Source: Bremia lactucae (taxonomy: Eukaryota; Oomycota; Peronosporomycetes; Peronosporales; Peronosporaceae). From it: 64,000 nt of DNA. Every line of letters starts with the position of its first letter. Positions within the stretch are counted from its first letter, which is position 1. Under the pieces are notes generated by a model that saw only the letters and a program-made list of their open reading frames with translations, searched no databases and had not been told where the DNA came from. Location: NCBI RefSeq assembly GCF_004359215.1, contig NC_090619.1, positions 6,255,534 through 6,319,533 of the forward strand, in the 5' to 3' direction. Below are positions 9,295 through 20,769 of the stretch, piece by piece. Made by a program: the position numbers and the translations under genes.

Positions 9295-10680
9295 TTGTTG
9301 AATTTTAAGGAAGGAAAGATCCACAAAATAGTCACACCAGTTCCGGAAGAGAACTTGGTGGACTGTTACTCGTCGTCCGCAATAGACGAGAGCGTCCTAG
9401 AAACGGACAAGAAGAAACGGTTCGCTGCTCAAGGCTGGGATGCCTTGAGAGACAGTCCGTTCTTTGAGGTTCTGTGGAACCATCGCGATGTGTTCCCGGA
9501 AGAAGTGCCGCGCCGCCTACCAGCAGATAGGGGCATTGGGCACGAAATAGACCTCGAATTCGGCACCAAGTTTTGTGTGACCAGGCAATGACTGTTGCCG
9601 AAAGAACGAGTCGATTATATCGATTAGTTCTTCGACAAGCGAGCGAAGGCGGGACATGTCCGTGAAAGCAAATTGCCTCACTGCAGTCTGACCTTTTGTT
9701 TGCGTAAAGCCACAGGTGGATGGCGCGTGGTTCATGCTTTGCAATAAGCTGAACACGACGACCGTACCGGCGCAAACGCCATTTCCACGGAAAGAAGTTT
9801 TGTTGAACTCCATGGGAAAGTCAAATATCTTTTTCGGGTCGAATTTGAAGGATAGCTACTACTATGAACTCATGAGAGAGTCCGATGTAGCTAAAACAGC
9901 TGTAAGCACCCCAAGCGATGTGCTTTGGGAGTGGCTTGCGATGCCCCAAGGTCTGAAAAACGCGCCAGCTACATTCAACCGAGTGGTGACTCACATGATG
10001 CGTCTAGTAGGGCCGAGGACGGGCTGAGCGCAATAGAGTTGCACAAGCGACATTTAGACGCTGTGTTGCAGACTTTGAAGAACGTTCAACTGTACGTCAA
10101 CTTGCATGAGTTCGTTATAGGGGTCCCCGAGATACATGTGCTGGGCTGCATCGTAGGTACACATGGTGTACGAGCAGACCCAGACAAGGTAAAATCGGTA
10201 AAGGAATGGCCAATCATACGGCATGTGAAGGATTTGCGCCAATTCCTAGGGCTCGCTAATTACTTGCATACGCTAATTACTTGCATAAATATAGCAAGAA
10301 CTATGCTGAGCAAACTAAATTATTATCTGACCACGTTAAAAGGACGCAGAATGAGTTCGGTTACAAGAACAAGATGATGCGTTCACATCAGTGAAGCAAG
10401 CTCTTGTAGAGGCACCGGTCTTGGCATTGCCGATCGCTGATAAGCCCTTTAGCGTCCTCGCGATGCAAGTAATTTTGCAATCGGCAGCGCACTCATGCAT
10501 CAGGATGACGACGGCGTTGACCGCGTCATCTCTTATCAGTCCCGGGCTTACATTCTTCTCTGAATTCATTTTTTAAAACTGATTATGTGCCGGGTAAGAC
10601 GAACGTCTTTGCTGACGCTTTATCGCGCAGACCAGACTTCAAAATTAGACACCAGGTAAGTGTGTCTCATGCTAAAGCAC
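9295..10680 (+). pseudogene. RT-RNase H region of element A
   Basis: Conserved RT blocks in order: HEIDLEFGTKFCVTRQ, NKLNTTTVPAQTPFPRKEV, AVSTPSDVLWEWLAMPQGL and VLGCIVGTHGVRADPDKV. The YxDD-containing stretch is missing between ~10020 and 10060 (internal deletion), so the polymerase active site is lost. RNase H survives only as scattered pieces and the GKTNVFADALSRRPDF tail near 10590. Confidence 0.78.
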
Positions 10681-10785
10681 ACTTATAGCCGTCAACGTTG
10701 GCAGCCATGAAAGCATACCACGTGACGAGCTCGTTAGCCTCTGAAATAAAAGAGAGCTACAGTCAGGACGACCATTGTCGCCGGC

Positions 10786-10851
10786 TTTGGATCACTTTGG
10801 TGGACGAAAGGTTACCCTTTTGGATCACTTTGGTGGACGAAAGGTTGCCCT
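10786..10851 (+). repeat. 33-bp tandem duplication in pol of element A
   Basis: Two adjacent 33-bp units beginning TTTGGATCACTTTGG differ at one base (GTTACC/GTTGCC). They duplicate 11 codons (W-I-T-L-V-D-E-R-L-P-F) without changing frame. Confidence 0.85.
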
Positions 10852-11130
10852 TTCACTCACCCGAAAGCTAAGCTAAATCGCTTTAGCTACAGCAATGGCC
10901 TGTTATGACATCAGCTGTCACCTTGTGATCCCTTGAGAATATGTGTGTGCCTCATGACACAGATCCCAAGCTGATGATCCTTGACGAGCTCCATGATGCG
11001 CCATCAAGTGGGCATCTGGGCCATGAAAAGACATTCTTACGAGTGTCAAATGAATTTTGGTGGCCACACCTATATTGATGGATGGCCAACTATATTCGCT
11101 CTTCCCCATCATGGTGAGCATTGTTACGCA

Positions 11131-11820
11131 AGGTACGTCCATGCAGACGACGAAGGCGGTTCCGACCAACGTGATGACCATATTGGGGATGCGGAACAGC
11201 TTGAAATCAAGTCCTATTGACAGCTCTACATGTTGTGTAGATCGATCATCCCGCATTCTTGTAGACAACACCTGCTGCTGGGGGTTGTGCAACGTCCCTC
11301 TCTGCCACGTTGCGTAAGCTGGAACCAGTCAACTCGTCTTCATTTGGTGGTCGTGGACCTGTGGTAGGCTCGCTAATATGCAATAGGATGGTCCAGTTGA
11401 GCCTTCTGGATCTTATGCAGGTCTTAACCCGGATGAATTTGGATATAAAACTGCCGTCATCGATCCCGGCGGCTACAGCGGCACTATATGCCCAGTATAT
11501 GTGCAATCTGTGAGTATCGGTACCCGTTTTCTTCTGGGCAAGTACCAATATTTTGCAAGCTACCCGAGAGAGCCATTATACGATTAAGACGTGCAGGACG
11601 ATGAAAGTGCGCATGTACAGCAGTACTACCAGATGACAGACGGTGATTCGCATGAAACCGGGATTGTCCTAGCGTTACAAGATGGCGTTGATGCTCAGTT
11701 TTTCAGCATCGTAATCAAAATCAGTAATAGCATAATCGCTATTACTGAGTTTGTCCACTTTAATGTTAAAAGAATCAACATTTGTATCGTTTGCATTTAC
11801 CGTAGAGTCAATGCATGATG
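11131..11820 (+). pseudogene. Protein-like fragment of unknown origin between two Ty3 elements
   Basis: From ~11390 one plus frame reads about 62 codons, with blocks SGSYAGLNPDEFGYKTAVID, GTICPVYVQSV and FLLGKYQYFASYPREPLYD. After a stop it continues with a composition typical of a real protein (ESAHVQQYYQMTDGDSHETG) to ~11710. It does not resemble the Ty3 pol blocks nearby and I do not recognise it. It may be a captured host gene fragment, a polyprotein piece of another repeat, or a spurious frame. The 250 bp before it and the 100 bp after it hold nothing I recognise. Confidence 0.35.
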
Positions 11821-11828
11821 AGTAAGAG

Positions 11829-13170
11829 CTAGATTGTTCTTTGCTCGAGCGAGTCTCTCCCCCCTTGAATAAGAGTTACTCTCAAACGAGGTGGGTGTAC
11901 GTGGGTGATGAACGTGGGCACCTTTATGTGCTCCGGAATCGGACCTACGGTAATGGACGCCGACAGCGAGCGCATCTCTTGCACATATTCTTGCAGAGAT
12001 CGCTTCGCCTGTCGCGCTCCAAAGAAGCGCGCCTGAAGCAACACTTCTTTATTCGGCGGCTGGTACATGGCGCGAATCTTTTTTCTTAAAGATCGCCCAT
12101 GTAGGGAACGCCTTTCTGTGGCGTAAAAAACCAGGTATGCTTCATAAAAGCATGCACTGAATTGTTGATGGCAAATTCTACAATAGCCAGAACTCTTTCC
12201 TACTCGTAATAGAGTGGACGTATCCGCGAGTATCTCTTCGAGGATTCGATTAGCACGTTCTGTCTGACCATCTAACTCCGCCGTGAATCTAGGGTATCGA
12301 TCTGAAACCTATTTCGGTGGTAACCCATGGAGTCGAAATATCGTTTCAACAAAGACACGATCAGAGCCTTTGGCTGTGATCGGCTCCGGGACTGCAGCTA
12401 GATGGACTGTCTTGCTGAAACGATCATCAAACACAAGAATACCAATTTCTTGTGATCGTCTTAGGGAAATCCGAAGAAGAAGTCCATCGATACGGGCTGA
12501 CAACACTCTGCCAAGACAGGCGGAGGTTGTAACGGAATACGAAAGAAAGCACTGGGCATAACCCAATTTTTAAAATTTTCAAGCATGTAGGTACTTGCGG
12601 AGAGGAACCCCATCCGGTGGCGCCGTCTGCCTATCAGATAGGCCGCAACGCCCGTTCTGGTTTCTATCCCTCCGGCCGTCACGACTATCGTCCAGCCCGC
12701 CTGATCTGTTGTACTCTGCTCCCGGTGTCGTGTTGACATTCCCGGCTGCCGGGGAGACTGCGTTATCTGGTACCGGTACTCTAACCAGTGCACCCTCTGT
12801 CTCTGCAGATCTATAACCTGCCGTATCCGCAAGAACCTTAGTAAATTTTCGTGTAGCGATCACATCCCTGAAATGAGGGTCCAACAATTCGTTGGTTTCG
12901 GTAGCGGCTTCAGTGGCGTACTGCTGGACAGTGTAGGCTTAATGCGCTGACACTGTTCGCAAGGACGAACTCATACTGGCGTGGCCAGTAGAAGTCGCGA
13001 CTTGTCATGAGATAGTTATTTTCACGTCCACGATGACCACTTTTTGGTGCTCATACAAGATGCGTCAACGCAAAATGTTATGGGTGGGGTGACGACACGA
13101 GATGTGTGTTGTGTAAACATTAAACCATTGCGTGTGTGTATCGATCCTCACGGATCGATACAATTTCGAC
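11829..13170 (-). pseudogene. Integrase of element B with an embedded Gag fragment
   Basis: The integrase core is recognisable: VSMDF near 12480, FSKTVHLAAVPEPITAKGSD and LHGLPPK (~12310-12440), then VEFAINNSVHA (~12170). At ~12118 the minus-strand sequence switches to Gag (IRAMYQPPNKEVLLQARFFG ... GPIPEHIKVPTF) for about 200 bp. It then returns near 11900 to an integrase C-terminal stretch (VTLIQGGRDSLEQR) that also occurs near 40.4 kb. Confidence 0.72.
11915..12120 (-). repeat. Gag fragment of element A type inside integrase
   Basis: Matches the element A Gag at ~7740-7945, including MYQPPN and SLSASITVGPIPEHIKVP. It is on the minus strand, in line with the surrounding integrase. Confidence 0.7.
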
Positions 13171-13209
13171 AATCCTTTCAATGATTGTTGTGATGGATTT
13201 TCAAGGTAA

Positions 13210-14420
13210 TTCATCACTCGTTATCTTCTTGATAAGCTCTTCTAATGTAGCCAAGTAATGTTGACGACGGAATACTTATTGTTGCAGCAGTAGGCTTATC
13301 CTCACTGTTGTTTTGCGCGGCTGGCTTAAGAATCGAGCTGGCGTAAAAGGGCATCAGCGACGACATTAAGTCGTCCTGGTTTATATTCCACGGAGAAGTT
13401 GTACTTTCGTGAAGAACGACAACCATTTCGCCATATTTTGCGAGGTGTGGACTGTTTATGGCCGTGCGTAAAGACGCATGGTCCGTATGAACAATGAACG
13501 ATCTATCTCCTAAGAGATATACCCAAACCTTAGCTAGTGCATATTTCATGGCAAGGAATTCCTTGTCATTCCTTGGATAACTGCGTTCAGCTGGCTGGAG
13601 CTGACGCGATTGATAACAGACGACGCGATCTGCGCCGTCTATGTCATATTACATTAACGCACAGCCAATTGCAAATCGCAAGCGTCACAGACCACATGAA
13701 AAGGTCGGTCTTGGTCAGCAATCGCCAGGATTGGTAATTGCGTAAAGCTTTGCTTACTACCCTCGAAGGAACGCTAGCAATCAGCGTATATGACCCCTTT
13801 GCATTTTTCTTCAACAAAAGAGAAAAATGTACTATCATTTCAGCATAATTGCGGGAGTACTTGTGTATAAACGCCGCTAAGCCGAGAAACTTTCGAAGTC
13901 CCTTTACATCGACTGCACAGGCCGGCCGGTGTTCGCCTTGATGTTTTCCCGATCAGGGCATACACGGTGTTTACCGCGATGCATTGCAGCGAATATATTG
14001 AGATTTGCATACAACTTATGCTTACGTATAAATGAAAGAACCTTTCGGACGAGGGTACGACGTACTTCAACGTCTGAATTTCCGCTCATGGCTCTGCTAT
14101 GAACGAATACGTCATCAGGATACCTCGGTGCAAAATCCCGCACCGATCCCAACAGATTAATTACAAATCCGTTGATTATATCAAGACATTACTAAGCCCC
14201 TGCGGCATGACTAAACGCTCCCATAGCTTTCCGCTTGGGGTGCTTACTCATCCTGTTCACGCATAAGGATCTGATAGAATCCATCCATCAGATCCATTGA
14301 CGAAAAATTAGTACTCTTTGACATCGTACTTGTCATCTGTGACAAGGACGTAGACCTGTTTGACTTTGCCGCTACGCAGATCACGCAGGAACCGTCTCGG
14401 TTCTAGCGTTGACAATTGAG
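13210..14420 (-). pseudogene. RT-RNase H remnants of element B
   Basis: The RT palm segment reads DFAPRYPDDVFVHSRAMSG, where the usual YFDD is PDD in this frame. RNase H blocks ALAKVWVYLLGDRSFIVHTD and HASLRTAINSPHLAKYGEM follow. Frames shift repeatedly. Confidence 0.75.
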
Positions 14421-15049
14421 TTATCTCCAAATATAACTTCGGAGGCGTGTGTAAGTTCCAACACTTGATCCGTTGTTTGCTAAGATATTTATTATGTCAG
14501 CTTCCTCTTTAGAACCTTTTTCCATAGGTACCTGGAAACCTTCCAGTGCAGCTTTTTGGGAACCTAATCCCGCAGATTCTTGGGGACTTATTCTCTCAAG
14601 TTTTATTTGGGTAGCACCCTCCCACACTGCATCTAGCTGTGGTTGTGGAACCACAGAGAGACCCCCTACGCTCGACGCTCCAGTCGATCAAGGATGTTCG
14701 TGCTGTCTCTTATAGACAAGCAGTGAATATTTTCTTGGATGTTGCTTTTCTAGCAAGCTTCCTTGTTTCGTACCACTACTTATTCGAGTGGTCGAACTTC
14801 GACGCTGCCTGTGCTTGTGCACAGCTGTCGCGATCTAACTCCACAATGTGTTGGATATTCGCACTGAAGTCTTGTGCAGTCGTGCAAACGACCGAACCAC
14901 AAGTGGGGCCATTGCACTCACTCGTAGGACATCCACAGGCTTGTGGACGCTTTAAGTCATCATCAGATGGCGACCTGATGAACGAGAGGCAGGCATCGTC
15001 ACGGCTTGACGCTGCCAGCCAAGTACTTTCTGAGCCGTGGTAATCCTAG

Positions 15050-15558
15050 GATGATATCAAATTTATCATTCAGATTTAGTACGATGAAATCATCATCGTA
15101 CAGTTAACCCTTTAACATGTATTGGATACCAACTACACGTTTCTTTACTGTTACAGATGCGCCTGTTTTAATTTACACTGTCATCCTCAAAAGAGGTATA
15201 TCCCGCTCAATAAATTATAGTATGCAATCTTGTAGCGATTGGCGTTAAATAAAATTGAATTGTTCGACATCCCACAATCGACGTGGGACTTTAGTGACAA
15301 CTTATTTGCCACTATAATGTTCAAGGTGGTGATGTTAATTTCATCACCTGGGAAAGTTATAAACAAAGTTTGTGAATGAGGACTAACAATCGTCAAAAGG
15401 CCTGCAAATTCCTTTGACGTTGCTGGATAAGTAGGGCGCTTCGCACCTACTGTAACGACTGCTAATCGCCATCCTTTCATTTTACACGAAGCTGAGGCGT
15501 TAGGATGGTCCGCCTCGCCGATGCGATTTTGCAACAGCATCGGATCTGCGTCGTCCAC
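15050..15558 (-). pseudogene. Gag tail and retropepsin remnant of element B
   Basis: The frame keeps VTVGAKRPTYPATSKEFAGL and then ITTLNIIVANKLSLKSHVDC in one reading frame, unlike copies G and J. The catalytic DSGAS is changed to DCGMSNN, so the protease could not be active. Confidence 0.7.
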
Positions 15559-15599
15559 TGTTCTTAGAGGGAGTTCGATAGTTTGCGCAGTGTTCTAGG

Positions 15600-16440
15600 C
15601 ACTAGGCATGGGGCACTACACTCATAGGCATAGTGGCCCGTATTCTGACAACGAGTGCAGATTTGCAATCGTTTGTGACTGGAAGTGCGAGGTTTTTCGC
15701 CCTCCACATAAGAGAGATCCATAGCTTCTGGACCTCAATTTTCTTGTCGTGTCGGAGGACAATAAGCTCCAGAGTGGGCGGAAGCCTATTTTAAGACTGA
15801 AGTCATCCTGCTCCGCTATAGACATCCCTTGGTCGAGCGTTCCTAGTTCAAGCCAGAACAGGTTAGCCTTAACAAAATCGTCGGCAAGACCTTTAATAAA
15901 CACAGTTACCTGTGTTTGTTCATCAACTGGATGACTCACGATACAACTGACCAGGTATCGTGTATGCTTAGCATAAGCGTGAAGGTCACGCTTGCCCTGC
16001 TTCAAATCTAGGAGCTCAGCCTGAGCCCTGAAATGCACGTAGTGAGTCAAATGTTTGTCAGAGCTGGGTCTTAAAGGCCTCATTCGACCCAAAATTCGAT
16101 GGGTCGTGAAGCTTGAGCCTCAAAACCACAAGATTACGCACGTCCGGCTAAGTTGGACATGACAAATTTCACTTTCGTCGCATCATCCTTAATGCGGCGA
16201 TCTTCAATAGAGTCGTCTTATTCGACGAACCATCCTAAATTAAAGTCGCCTTCGACTGCCTTGAACTTAGAGTTTTCGATCTAAGCTTTTGGGTCGACGC
16301 GGAAGCGTCGGCCCGCTAGCAGCATGTAAATGGTGATGTCTCAACAGTTCCAACGGTTGAGCACCCTGTTCTCTCGACACCTCCGCGTTTTGAGGGCCTT
16401 GCTGGTGAAGCAAAGTACGCAGGACTTGGCACTGTTTTTA
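15600..16440 (-). pseudogene. Gag of element B
   Basis: Blocks include LLDLKQGKRDLHAYAKHTRY, TVFIKGLADDFVKANLFWLE and AISVAEQ-like SIAEQDDFSL. They align by eye with the Gag cores at 28.6-29.0, 49.1-49.5 and 63.3-64.0 kb. The N-terminal portion near 16100-16440 is broken, and a zinc-knuckle-like segment near 15640 is eroded. Confidence 0.72.
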
Positions 16441-18125
16441 AGCAGTGAGGACATACGGTCCTTGACGCATCGAGATGACAGATATTCAGAGTCAATTTTC
16501 ATGGCGATAACGCTTCAAGGTGAACAAGCTAGGGGAGTACATGACGCCAAAAAGTGTGGCTGGAGCGTTTTCCAAGCCAACGTGTGGACCTAGTGGGCGG
16601 TGAAGCTGTCGCTACACCACGCACTCGAACATCCCAATCGACCATACAAGGTAACTATTACGTATCACGCACCAACAAGCTGCTGCGCTGATGCGAGAGA
16701 GAAAGACAAGTCGCGTTCCTGGAACCAGCATCTGCCAACAAAGCGAGTCACACGAACGACTTGTCGTGGAGAATATCGTCAAGTACGCGGCGCCAGGTGG
16801 AAAAGTCGTCAAGAAGTTAGCAAGGACATAGTCAGTGCGGTAAGACACAGCAAAGTCCAACGCAACTCCCAAGGTAAAGACAGAAAGTGTTTCAATTGGG
16901 GCAAGAGACGACATTTGGCAAGAAAATGCCATCAAACTAAAAAAGACCATTACCACGAAAAAATCTAAGTTTGTATTGGCTGCACGTGAGCATCCGGAAT
17001 GCAAAAAACCGAAGGAGTCAACACCTGGCTATGTTTTTGACACCACTGAAATGAAGGGGATTCGAATGCGTGGGTGATCGACAGTGATGCAAGTAGGCAT
17101 CTCATTTAAGACCCAGACTTGCTACATGATGCCACTGAATGTGATGAAAGTGATTGGTTCCTGTTGCCTGATGGAGGCACACTTAACAAAATCAAGCAAG
17201 GGTCGGTGTTGCTACATGGGATTGCAAATGGTTTAAATATGTATTACGCACCCAGCTGGCTAGAAACTTTATATCAATGGGCAAATTGTTTGAAACGGGG
17301 TTTACTTTGGTTAAGGACCACGACAGGATGTGCATAAATTTATGTGTGGATCCTCTACGAACTGAGTATGGCGTGTTGTGGCGAATTTGACACCACGCGT
17401 GCCTGACATGACGTCAACGCGACTTAGTGAGATTGTGATAAAGGCAGTACAAGATACGGGACCAACAACAGACGTACAAAAGGGTTCTCTGCATCACTTT
17501 AATCTTTAACTCAGACACATCTCTAATGTATCCATAGAGCGAATGGTCAAATACTTCGATTACGGCATTGTACTCACTGATCACGTGCGTGTGAACTGTC
17601 TCGCATATGCTGAAGCGAAGGATTCAAAAATCAAGCAGCCCAAAAAGGACTCAGGCGAAAATGCACTAACGGACCGCATTGTGGATGTGATCGGTAGTGA
17701 TCTTAAAGGATCGCTTACCCAAAAGACCGTCGTGGAGATCGATATTTGTTCGTATTCATTGACTACAAGCCAAATTACATTTGTGTATTTGCGGCGCTGC
17801 AAAAAAGCGGCAACGCTGTGTGGGTATTTCCTGGCGTTTCAAAACGAGTTTTATTGTCGCATCCACGTCCTGCGCACTGACGGCGGAGGAGAATATGAAG
17901 TGGTTAGCCTATTTTGCAAGCAGGACGGTGTGCGACGTCAAGTAAAAGAAGCAGGCACTCCACAATCGAACGGAAAAGCCGAACGCATGAATCCCATTGT
18001 CTTCAACATGGGGTAATTCATGATTTTTGGTTCAGGTCTCGCACTGATGTACTTATGGAGCGAGGCTGCAGAGTATGCTCGGAAGACACGATTGTGCGGT
18101 ACGCAAGTAGGCGCCATGCATAGTT
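16441..18125 (+). mobile_element. Ty1/copia fragment (Gag end to integrase)
   Basis: Plus-strand pieces in copia order: a Gag tail with a zinc-knuckle relic CFNWGKRRHLARKC (16890-16931; second Cys replaced by Trp), a protease/GAG-pre-integrase zone broken by stops (~17000-17450), and an integrase core (17543-18016) with DVIGSDLKGSLT and VLRTDGGGEY, then CKQDGVRRQ and AGTPQSNGKAERMN. The last two contain the central Asp-containing strand and catalytic Glu. The frame then runs into a short relic of the next block (~18020-18100). RT and RNase H are absent and no LTR pair is visible. Confidence 0.8.
17543..18016 (+). pseudogene. Copia integrase core fragment
   Basis: A 157-codon open frame holding the DD-E core: first Asp in DVIGSDLKG, second in RTDGGGEY, Glu in GKAERMN. 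Copia integrases normally continue for several hundred residues into RT; here a stop follows almost at once. Known role: insertion of element cDNA in the nucleus. The middle part diverges in a way that suggests compensated frameshifts. Confidence 0.8.
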
Positions 18126-18374
18126 AGGTATTAAGTTAATACAGTCAGTAGTAGATATAAGATCGTTGGTAGAAGCTTAATATATTAATACAGCTTTACA
18201 TTTTCTCTGTTCTAAAGCCTTAAAATTTACCTTTGGTAGCTAAGACTTATTAGCTGCTTAGAACCTACCTCTGCACGTCGTGTACGTGTAGTAGTCGAAG
18301 TGCCCCCACCTTCACTATAATCAGTGTAGGTTGACTAGTAATATTTTCGGTTATAACAAAGGGTGCCCCGTTAC
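18126..18374 (+). repeat. Partial LTR ending CCCCGTTACA
   Basis: Contains GCTAAGACTTATTAGCTG and CTGCACGTCGTGTACGT, also found in the LTR at 44126-44572 (minus) and partly at 30060-30290. It ends at the usual TTACA terminus. The 18310-18364 module is inverted relative to the 44-kb copy. Confidence 0.65.
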
Positions 18375-18953
18375 AGACATTTCGGCGTTTGTTATGATGT
18401 AGCAAAGTGATTGTAATGTACCTCACTAAAAAATAGTCTACTTATCGTGAAGTGTAAAACTGTTTTGGTAGCCTCAAGTTGCCTCGACTCGAATACTTTT
18501 GAATGTCCATGAGTTCATGAAAAATGTGTAAAAGTATTCATCTGGTTGGGACTTCGGACAAACTCACACTCACAACACGATCATGATTGCTCATAAACAA
18601 TATAAAGGACGCTATAAGAATACTTCCTTAATAGCATAAATACCCCCACCCCCCCAATTAAAAATTCCAAAATATTCTTCAAAAATCACAGAAACTAAAA
18701 TTGATCCACGAATCAATTTTAGCCCGTTGTTGCCGCAAAATAATCATCGCAGATACCTCCATCTTGGCTGACTTTTTGTGCGTTCTCCCGCAGTGTCTAA
18801 TTCATCCATACGTGTGAGGTCTACTTCTCAATCTTCTCCGCGCGCAACTTGTCAAAGACATTCATCTCATTTCAGATAGCTGTAGACAGACCCTAGCTTC
18901 TGGTTTGTGGTATTTCGTCCAGTGCGCACTTACTCCGGGCAGTAGTGCTCCAG
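18375..18953. other. Intergenic, nothing recognised
   Basis: AT-rich with a C-rich run (CCCCCACCCCCCC near 18645). No coding or repeat signal that I can name. Confidence 0.4.
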
Positions 18954-19154
18954 GTCTCGATTCCATTGTTAAATAAAGGTTAGACAAGTTGAAGTAGGAA
19001 CAAGATTGTTGACGAACTGTGGTCTCGATTTCATTGTTAAATAATGGTTAGACAAGTTGAATTAGAACAAAGTTTTGACGAACTGTGGTCTCGATTTCAT
19101 TGTTAAATAATGGTTAGACAAGTTGAATTAGGAACAAGATTGTTGACGAGCTGT
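18954..19154 (+). repeat. Three tandem ~66-bp repeats
   Basis: Units start GGTCTCGATT(C/T)CATTG and run through TTAGACAAGTTGAA to GACGAACTGTG. They begin near 18954, 19019 and 19083. The second unit has small deletions. Confidence 0.85.
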
Positions 19155-19299
19155 GGACTGATAGTAGAACGATTTGATGTCGAAGCGATGCTACGGAAGG
19201 TCAATTTACAAAGAACTTGCAAGAGAGAGGGAGAGGCAAAGGATTGAAAAGGGGTTGTCATAATGAAGGGGCATCATAACAAAAGGGCGTCATAATAAG
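19155..19299. other. Spacer before element D
   Basis: Contains three loose G-rich motifs of the type GGGGCATCATAAC / GGGCGTCATAAT near 19254-19297. No gene. Confidence 0.4.
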
Positions 19300-19610
19300 T
19301 GTAACGGGGTCACATGTGACTGGTGTACTGACACACTAAAATATTTTGACTATGTCATATAGTCGGGATGTGTATCAGTACATCAGGGAATATAGCTCGG
19401 TTATCGTTATAACTCAGCTCGGTACGAATGACACGTGCCGGCACCACAAGTACGGAGTATTAATATTTTGAAGTACTTAATTAGTAACATCTAGTGGCTT
19501 GATTTATTACTGTAGTTAGATTGCTAAAAGATCTCAATCTATATCAAATAGCTTCCTCTGTGAGTTGCTGAGTGACCCTTTCACATCTGGTAGCACTTGT
19601 AGTCAATCCC
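19300..19610 (+). repeat. Probable 5' LTR of element D
   Basis: Starts TGTAACGGGGTCAC with the TG and GGGG-type terminus shared by other LTRs here. The right boundary is uncertain because no second copy is in the window. Confidence 0.45.
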
Positions 19611-19739
19611 GCGGCCAAGGATTGAAACAATCTGGATAGCACTCAGGATGGATGACCCTTAAGACCCCTATATGCCTTTCAGGCAGGACTTCCTCATCTT
19701 TCCCATGCCCTTTGTGCGACGCTTGAAAGGGGTCCTGTT

Positions 19740-20760
19740 AGGTATGGATACTTTTGTCGGGTTTCCTTTCCTGACTGCCGAACAACAAAGGCTCGAGTTG
19801 AGCACTTCGAGCGCTACGAGTCCTCTCTCGTTGCTCAAGTGAGTACGGCGGCGCAAGATGCCGCATGTACGGCAGTGAGAGCTGAGGCACAGGGCGCCTC
19901 TTCGACGCCGGCGTCGTAAACGCCGCGTCCAGAAATATAGAATCCTGTGAAGATCCGCGTTCCCAAGTTCGACGGGAAGGAAGCGGAAAGCTTGGTCTTA
20001 TGGATCCGGGAGATCGAGATTGTGCTGAGCGCAGGCCAGATTCACGACCCGATGTCTCAATTGGCTTTGGACCTTTCGAACCCTGGAGGTCGGGCAAAGG
20101 CGTGGGCTATGGCAAAAAAGACGTCTACTCCAAAATACTTTGTCTTGTGAAAGTTCATGGCTCAGGAGATGCGAACGACATTTTTTATCGCCAACGTGGC
20201 CTACCGTTATCGGTCTATGTTCTTGTGGAGCAAGCAAGAAAACCGATCTTTACAGGACTATGTCACGGAGCTCCAATATTTGGAGGCCGCCATGGCCGGG
20301 ATCCGTTGTCGGAAGAAGTAAATGTCACGGTGTTCATGGACGGTGACTGGGAAACTTCGTTTCCCTACTCTACAACGCTCACTGCGTCCAGAGTTTGCTT
20401 CGTCGAAGCAGGCTTGCTATGGACTACCTTCCATGGGTTCTTGGGGCATTTCCTGCGATAATGCTCAAGCCACCGGACTTCGATTTCCCCAGCGCGGACG
20501 CGCCCGTTCGGTTGATGACATCTCCATGCGGGTGGGGCCTTCGGCGGATTCCATCGACCCGACGTGGCCGTGGGCCCTCGTGTAGTGATCTTCCACCAAA
20601 GCTATGTGCACAGCTTTGTTGAATGTAGTCGCTTGGCGGCGAAAGAGTTCAGTGAGAGCAGGACCGACTCGGAAGGCGCGGGACGTCCTACTGGGAGGCC
20701 ACTCGCTCTCAAGAAAGGAGGAAGGTTGCCTCCTCCTCTTTCTGGAGAACAAGTCCCGGG
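19740..20760 (+). pseudogene. Gag of element D
   Basis: A helical N-terminus (AEQQRLE ... HFERYESSLVAQVS) leads to VKIRVPKFDGKEAESLVLWI and DPMSQLALDLSNPGGRAKAW, the capsid N-domain of chromovirus Gags. Frames shift after ~20130. The Gag tail keeps GAGRPTG near 20685, the counterpart of the VGAxRPT box of the other copies. I see no zinc knuckle. Confidence 0.75.
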
Positions 20761-20769
20761 GACAACATT

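Larger units (their letters stand above)
7304..11130 (+). mobile_element. Ty3/gypsy retrotransposon A, degenerate
   Basis: Follows the 5' LTR at 6525-7303. In order: Gag coiled coil and core (7420-8230), stem-loop (8293-8318), retropepsin (~8435-8720), RT (~9480-10300), RNase H remnant (~10390-10680) and the first zinc-binding part of integrase (~10940-11110). Several stops and frameshifts interrupt it. The catalytic integrase and 3' LTR are absent, so it is 3' truncated. Confidence 0.82.
11829..16440 (-). mobile_element. Ty3/gypsy retrotransposon B, degenerate
   Basis: On the minus strand from right to left: Gag (~16440-15600), gag/protease stem-loop (~15429-15454), retropepsin remnant (~15430-15050), pro-RT spacer, RT (~14420-13850), RNase H (~13840-13210) and integrase (~13170-11829). 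Many stops break it. Its right end meets copia sequence near 16440 instead of the rest of gag and an LTR. A Gag piece of the element A type is embedded in its integrase. Confidence 0.8.

Noticed and set aside
16612..17004. 130-codon minus-strand ORF opposite the copia Gag tail
   Set aside because: The plus strand has the zinc-knuckle relic and leads into the copia integrase; the minus frame is a shadow.
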